Assembly (NCBI GenBank): GCA_004558105.1
Contig: SFEB01000024.1
Location: 1-15,937, forward strand
Reading direction: 5' to 3'
Source of the DNA: Clostridiales bacterium
GTDB taxonomy: Bacteria > Bacillota > Clostridia > Christensenellales > CAG-314
DNA: 15,937 bases
Part shown: positions 13,185 to 15,937 of the stretch, piece by piece
Layout of the letters: each line of letters starts with the position of its first letter
Numbering within the stretch: the stretch's first letter is position 1
Program-made: the position numbers and the translations under genes
Notes under the pieces: model-generated
Told to the model about the DNA's origin: nothing
Database searches by the model: none
The model's input: the letters and a program-made list of their open reading frames with translations, nothing else

Positions 13185-13796
13185 ATGAATAACGACAAAA
13201 ATCAAAACATCAGAGGCGAAAAAAACGATAAGTACGCTCAACAGCTCAATTCACGAGAAATAGATCACGCGTACTACGCCCATCCCGAGACGTGCAGAAA
13301 CCAATGGTTTAATTATTCCGATCCATACACGTCCGACGACCAACAAGTAGAAAACTACCAAAAGCAGACGGCGCAGAACGAAAAAATCAATTCAAATAAC
13401 GTTTTCAATCCGTCTCAAAACAACGGCAGTACTACCGACTACTCTCGTACCGACTCGATGCACGGTAAACTCGACGTTAATCGTGACGCGTTTGAAAACA
13501 CCGCTCCCGTCGAACCTTTCGTGGATACGGAATCCCACGTCAACTACAACACCGCTCCTCGTTTTGCCGGCGATCATCAATACACGGCGGGAAACACAGA
13601 TAAAGATTACGTCAATTCCGATATATGCGACTGCGGTAACGACTGCGAATGCGGAAGCGATTGCGTTTGCGACGAAACCAACGCTTGCAGCGACGAGTGC
13701 GACTGTGGCGAAACCAAAAAGCAAAACAAACGGAATCAAAAAAGCTCCTGCGGCTGTCAAGACAATTCGGAGGATAAACATGACTATACGAGATAA
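13185..13796 (+). CDS. Hypothetical Asn/Asp-rich protein with CxC-rich C-terminal tail
   Basis: I do not recognise this 203-residue protein. Residues 1-145 are very polar, rich in Asn, Asp, Gln and Tyr, with no membrane segment or signal peptide, and look disordered. Residues 148-191 hold 11 cysteines at 148, 150, 154, 156, 160, 162, 168, 172, 174, 189 and 191. They are mostly spaced CxC separated by acidic or Gly residues (CDCGNDCECGSDCVCD). A single Cys, C37, lies outside. Such spacing recalls metallothionein-like metal binding or disulfide/thiol cross-linking in spore coat or crust proteins; both are guesses. The ATG has GGAG 8 nt upstream. It overlaps the next gene by 17 nt. It runs opposite to its neighbours, divergent from rplU. 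Confidence 0.8.
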   Translation: MNNDKNQNIRGEKNDKYAQQLNSREIDHAYYAHPETCRNQWFNYSDPYTSDDQQVENYQKQTAQNEKINSNNVFNPSQNNGSTTDYSRTDSMHGKLDVNRDAFENTAPVEPFVDTESHVNYNTAPRFAGDHQYTAGNTDKDYVNSDICDCGNDCECGSDCVCDETNACSDECDCGETKKQNKRNQKSSCGCQDNSEDKHDYTR

Positions 13797-14319
13797 TCAA
13801 AGCGACGTCTCTTCAAACGAAACCAATAAAGAAAACGAAAAGGCGACCGAACAAAGTTGTTGGTGCAATCACCAGAAAGAGTGTACAGACTTCGTAAACA
13901 CCGTCAAGGTGCTTGAAAGCATTAAAAACAATGCCGAAATGTCCAGGCGCGCAACCGAAACGGTCATAGAATACGTCGACAACAAGAAATTTGCCGATAT
14001 CTTAAAAGAACAAGTCGTCAAATACGGCGATTTTGTCAACCGTGCGGACGAACTTGCCAATTCCGTGGATATCATTCTCGACAGCCACGACGGATTTGGT
14101 CAGTTTTTTGCCAAAGCCAACATCAAAATGAAACTCATGTCCGACAACAGCATCGGTAAAATCGCAGAACTCATGATACTCGGCAGTACGATGGGAATGA
14201 TAGACCTGGGCAAAACGCTTCGCCATACGCCGGACGTCAACCCCGACACTCTCGCACTCGCAAGAGAACTTCTCATGTACGAAGAAGACAAAATCGAAGC
14301 AATGAAATACCACTTGTAA
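13780..14319 (+). CDS. Hypothetical helical protein with N-terminal CxCx5C patch
   Basis: This gene encodes a 179-residue protein from the ATG at 13780, which follows GGAGG at 6 nt within the end of the upstream gene. The frame is open further upstream to 13483, but that stretch only shadows the Cys-rich gene. The N-terminus is polar and carries C27, C29 and C35 (CWCNHQKEC). Residues about 38-179 are predicted almost all helical (for example FVNTVKVLESIKNNAEMSRR, FADILKEQVVKYGDFVNRAD, KIAELMILGSTMGMIDLGKT, ALARELLMYEEDKIEAMK). This suggests a four-helix bundle. I have an impression of similar unnamed proteins in Clostridia, but no function can be given. Overlap, RBS and shared Cys motifs suggest that it works with the upstream protein. 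Confidence 0.85.
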   Translation: MTIRDNQSDVSSNETNKENEKATEQSCWCNHQKECTDFVNTVKVLESIKNNAEMSRRATETVIEYVDNKKFADILKEQVVKYGDFVNRADELANSVDIILDSHDGFGQFFAKANIKMKLMSDNSIGKIAELMILGSTMGMIDLGKTLRHTPDVNPDTLALARELLMYEEDKIEAMKYHL

Positions 14320-14332
14320 AATTACGAAAAAC

Positions 14333-14388
14333 GCACCCTTACGGGTGCTTTTTTTGTAATGCAAAGACACCCTTTCGGGTGTCTTTTT
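14333..14388 (+). terminator. Two tandem terminators after the Cys-rich gene pair
   Basis: The first hairpin is GCACCC-TTAC-GGGTGC (14333-14348) followed by seven T. The second, 9 nt later, is AGACACCC-TTTC-GGGTGTCT (14365-14384) followed by four T. Both lie within 70 nt of the stop codon, giving strong insulation. Confidence 0.9.
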
Positions 14389-14613
14389 AAGGAGAGAAAC
14401 ACAAACCGATTATCGTTTTTTCCATCGCGGATGAAGGAAGGGTTTACCGTTAAATCGATGGAAATTGATCAACCGATGGTTGTGCAAATAAGGATCGCGT
14501 GGCTTTCTCGCCGACGCATACGGTAAAAAGCATTTTGTATCTTTTCTACGCTCCGATTATATTTCAGGAACATTGAAAATTTATTAAAATTATTATAATT
14601 TTCAATTTTTTTT
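14389..14613 (+). other. Gene-free region with small hairpins; candidate small RNA unit
   Basis: This interval between convergent units has no convincing gene. It holds several small inverted repeats: CCATCG (14422-14427) with CGATGG (14456-14461), and CAACC-GAT-GGTTG (14470-14482). The sequence up to about 14525 is of ordinary composition; beyond about 14540 it becomes very A/T-rich and ends in the hairpin annotated at 14572-14613. Short open frames exist on both strands (31 codons from ATG 14431 on plus; 34 codons from an ATG near 14573 on minus), but none has a Shine-Dalgarno. It may be a small RNA or a dispersed intergenic element. Confidence 0.35.
14572..14613 (+). terminator. A/T-rich plus-strand terminator-like hairpin
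   Basis: ATTGAAAATT (14572-14581) pairs perfectly with AATTTTCAAT (14597-14606) and is followed by a T run (14607-14613). The T run is only on the plus-strand 3' side, so it would stop plus-strand transcription, not the histidine kinase gene, which comes from the other direction. The stem is weak because it is almost all A/T. Confidence 0.5.
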
Positions 14614-15853
14614 ATTTTACCGACGGCAAAGTAACGGTGAAACACACTTTCCCGTCAAAGCAATCCACGCCTATCTTTCCGTCGTGTGCGGTAACTATCG
14701 CTTTGGCAATGGCAAGTCCCAGACCGTAATGCCCGTCGCTGTTGTCATGAGAGTCGTCGACACGGTAAAACCGCTCGAAAATATTACGTTTGTGGCCGGG
14801 TTCCAGCGCTTTACCGTCGTTTATTACCGTTAGTCTCACGGAACGCCGTTCCTTGCTTACCGTCAGCGAAACTTCGTTGCCGGTAGAATACTGCACGGCG
14901 TTATCCAGAAGAATGGAAACGAGTTGTTTCAATTGTGCCGAGTTGCCGTAGACAAATAGCGCCTCTTCTATCTCGGTTTTTATCGTTATATTCTTTTCGT
15001 ACGCGACGCTTTCGAGGGGCAGGACTTCTCCCGCCGTCAGACGGCTGAAATCAAGTTTTTCTTTGGGCATACTGATTTTTTCCATACGCGCAAGGATAAG
15101 AAGTTGCTGAACGAGTTCGTTCATACGAGCGTTTTCGTACTGTATGTTGGACAGCCATTTGTTGTCGCCTATTTCTCGCGCCAGCATGTCGGCGTTGACG
15201 TTGATGGCGGAAAGCGGAGTCTTTAACTCATGCCCGGCGTCCGAAACGAACTGCTTCTGTTTTTTATAACTGTCTTCCAGCGGCTTGACGATGGAACGGG
15301 CAACAAAGAAGGAAACGACGCAAAGAACGAGCAACGTCGCGCAACCGAATGTGACGGCAATTTTTACGAAAATCTTTATTACGTCGTTAAAGACGGTAAC
15401 GTCTTTAAAGGCTACGAGGGTATAACTTCCCTTGTCCGATACGACGTAAACGAGTCCTCCGTCTTTTCCTTCCGTCTTACGATTTTCTTCCGCTAAAATT
15501 TCTTTGGCTTTTAAAGACAACTCGGAATCGTTGTACAACTCACCGCTGTTTTCAATCTTAAGAACGTTGCCGTTGTCGTCTAAAGCAACCGAATAAAAGG
15601 TGGAAAGTCTGAATACCGGCGTTTCGTTGGGCTTTTCGGACGAATCTCCGTCCTCACCCCCGGGATTTTCGTCCCCGGTAAAGTCGGACGGTGTGAGTTG
15701 GTAGTTTTCGGTATAATCGTTGAGCAACTCGAAACTTCTCTTATTTGCGGCGGAATAACCTACTCCGCATATAGCCGTTATCGACCCTGCAAAGATGCAA
15801 ACCAACAGTGCTATTATCGCGATGACGATTTTTAACCGCGTCTGTTTAAACAT
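14612..15853 (-). CDS. Two-component sensor histidine kinase
   Basis: This 413-residue membrane histidine kinase phosphorylates a partner response regulator, here the gene just upstream. Membrane segments lie at about 8-32 and 158-186, flanking an extracytoplasmic sensor region of about 125 residues rich in Asp, Glu and Gly (DENPGGEDGDSSEKPNETP). No clear HAMP domain is present. The HisKA domain has the phospho-acceptor H208 (DAGHELKTPLSAINVNAD). The ATPase domain has the N box (LLDNAVQYS, N318), an unusual G1 box (NDGKALEP, keeping D346 and G347 but lacking the second Gly of DxGxG), the F box (IFERFYRVDD) and the G2 box (HYGLGLA). The signal is unknown. The start ATG overlaps the regulator's stop codon, implying coupled translation. 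Confidence 0.94.
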   Translation of the reverse strand: MFKQTRLKIVIAIIALLVCIFAGSITAICGVGYSAANKRSFELLNDYTENYQLTPSDFTGDENPGGEDGDSSEKPNETPVFRLSTFYSVALDDNGNVLKIENSGELYNDSELSLKAKEILAEENRKTEGKDGGLVYVVSDKGSYTLVAFKDVTVFNDVIKIFVKIAVTFGCATLLVLCVVSFFVARSIVKPLEDSYKKQKQFVSDAGHELKTPLSAINVNADMLAREIGDNKWLSNIQYENARMNELVQQLLILARMEKISMPKEKLDFSRLTAGEVLPLESVAYEKNITIKTEIEEALFVYGNSAQLKQLVSILLDNAVQYSTGNEVSLTVSKERRSVRLTVINDGKALEPGHKRNIFERFYRVDDSHDNSDGHYGLGLAIAKAIVTAHDGKIGVDCFDGKVCFTVTLPSVK

Positions 15854-15937
15854 TCTCGTACCTCAGTTCGTATCCCACGCCGCGCACCGATTTTATCGTC
15901 GTTTTAGAACCGACGAAGGTCAGTTTTTTTCGCGTAA
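15846..15937 (-). CDS. OmpR-type response regulator, C-terminal end only
   Basis: The last 30 codons of a gene entering from the right edge are visible. They end VRGVGYELRYENV. The IKSVRGVGYEL segment is the recognition-helix/hairpin end of the OmpR/PhoB winged-helix DNA-binding domain. The stop (TAA at 15848-15846) overlaps the kinase start, so the two form a standard regulator-kinase operon. The receiver domain lies outside the window. Confidence 0.9.
   Translation of the reverse strand, partial: TRKKLTFVGSKTTIKSVRGVGYELRYENV

Noticed and set aside
13483..13779. Upstream extension of the helical protein gene (in-frame ATG at 13483)
   Set aside because: That stretch lies out of frame within the Cys-rich gene and is Thr/Ala/Pro-rich shadow sequence. 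The ATG at 13780 has a perfect GGAGG.
13392..13781. Minus-strand frame with hydrophobic stretches opposite the Cys-rich gene
   Set aside because: The hydrophobic Val/Ala/Phe composition is what the antisense of Asn/Asp/Cys-rich codons gives; no start signals.
14431..14526. 31-codon plus-strand frame from ATG 14431
   Set aside because: No Shine-Dalgarno and no recognised family. Overlapping open frames on the other strand make coding unlikely.

Overview
The window comes from a low-to-medium G+C, endospore-forming Firmicute, most likely a member of Clostridia (possibly uncultured). The evidence is the sporulation pair yqfC-yqfD, the small gene yqzL between era and recO, an N-terminally extended L27 encoded next to the protease Prp, pyruvate phosphate dikinase, and strong AGGAGG ribosome binding sites. 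Almost every gene lies on the minus strand. No tRNA, rRNA or CRISPR array was seen.

Layout. (1) 1-1164: right-hand part of an IS3-family insertion sequence (orfB running off the left edge, then orfA) inserted into the istA gene of an IS21-like element. Only the first 56 IstA codons and the IS21 terminal region (to about 1405) remain visible. (2) 1454-4258: monocistronic ppdK with its own sigma-A promoter and terminator. (3) 4265-10482: a compact operon yqfC-yqfD-phoH-pgpH-ybeY-era-yqzL-recO, preceded by a good sigma-E-like promoter and closed by a hairpin. It joins sporulation, ribosome and rRNA maturation, cyclic di-AMP turnover and DNA repair. (4) 10487-11188: a NYN-domain gene with its own promoter and terminator. 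(5) 11178-11993: an OGG1-type 8-oxoguanine DNA glycosylase. (6) 12036-13104: the ribosomal protein operon rplU-prp-rpmA with an L21-type leader and a strong terminator.

(7) 13124-14388, plus strand: two translationally coupled genes of unknown function. The first encodes an Asn/Asp-rich protein with a CxC-rich tail; the second a helical protein with a CxCx5C patch near its N-terminus. Tandem terminators follow. (8) 14389-14613: about 220 bp with no convincing gene, containing several small hairpins and ending in a plus-oriented A/T-rich terminator. This leaves an unexplained candidate small RNA. (9) 14612-15937: a sensor histidine kinase, and the C-terminal end of an OmpR-type response regulator cut by the window edge.

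Most of the window is conserved housekeeping and sporulation sequence. The least explained parts are the Cys-rich gene pair, the plus-strand transcription unit beyond it, the PgpH-like protein that lacks the family's usual extracellular domain, and the expression control of the IS3 element.
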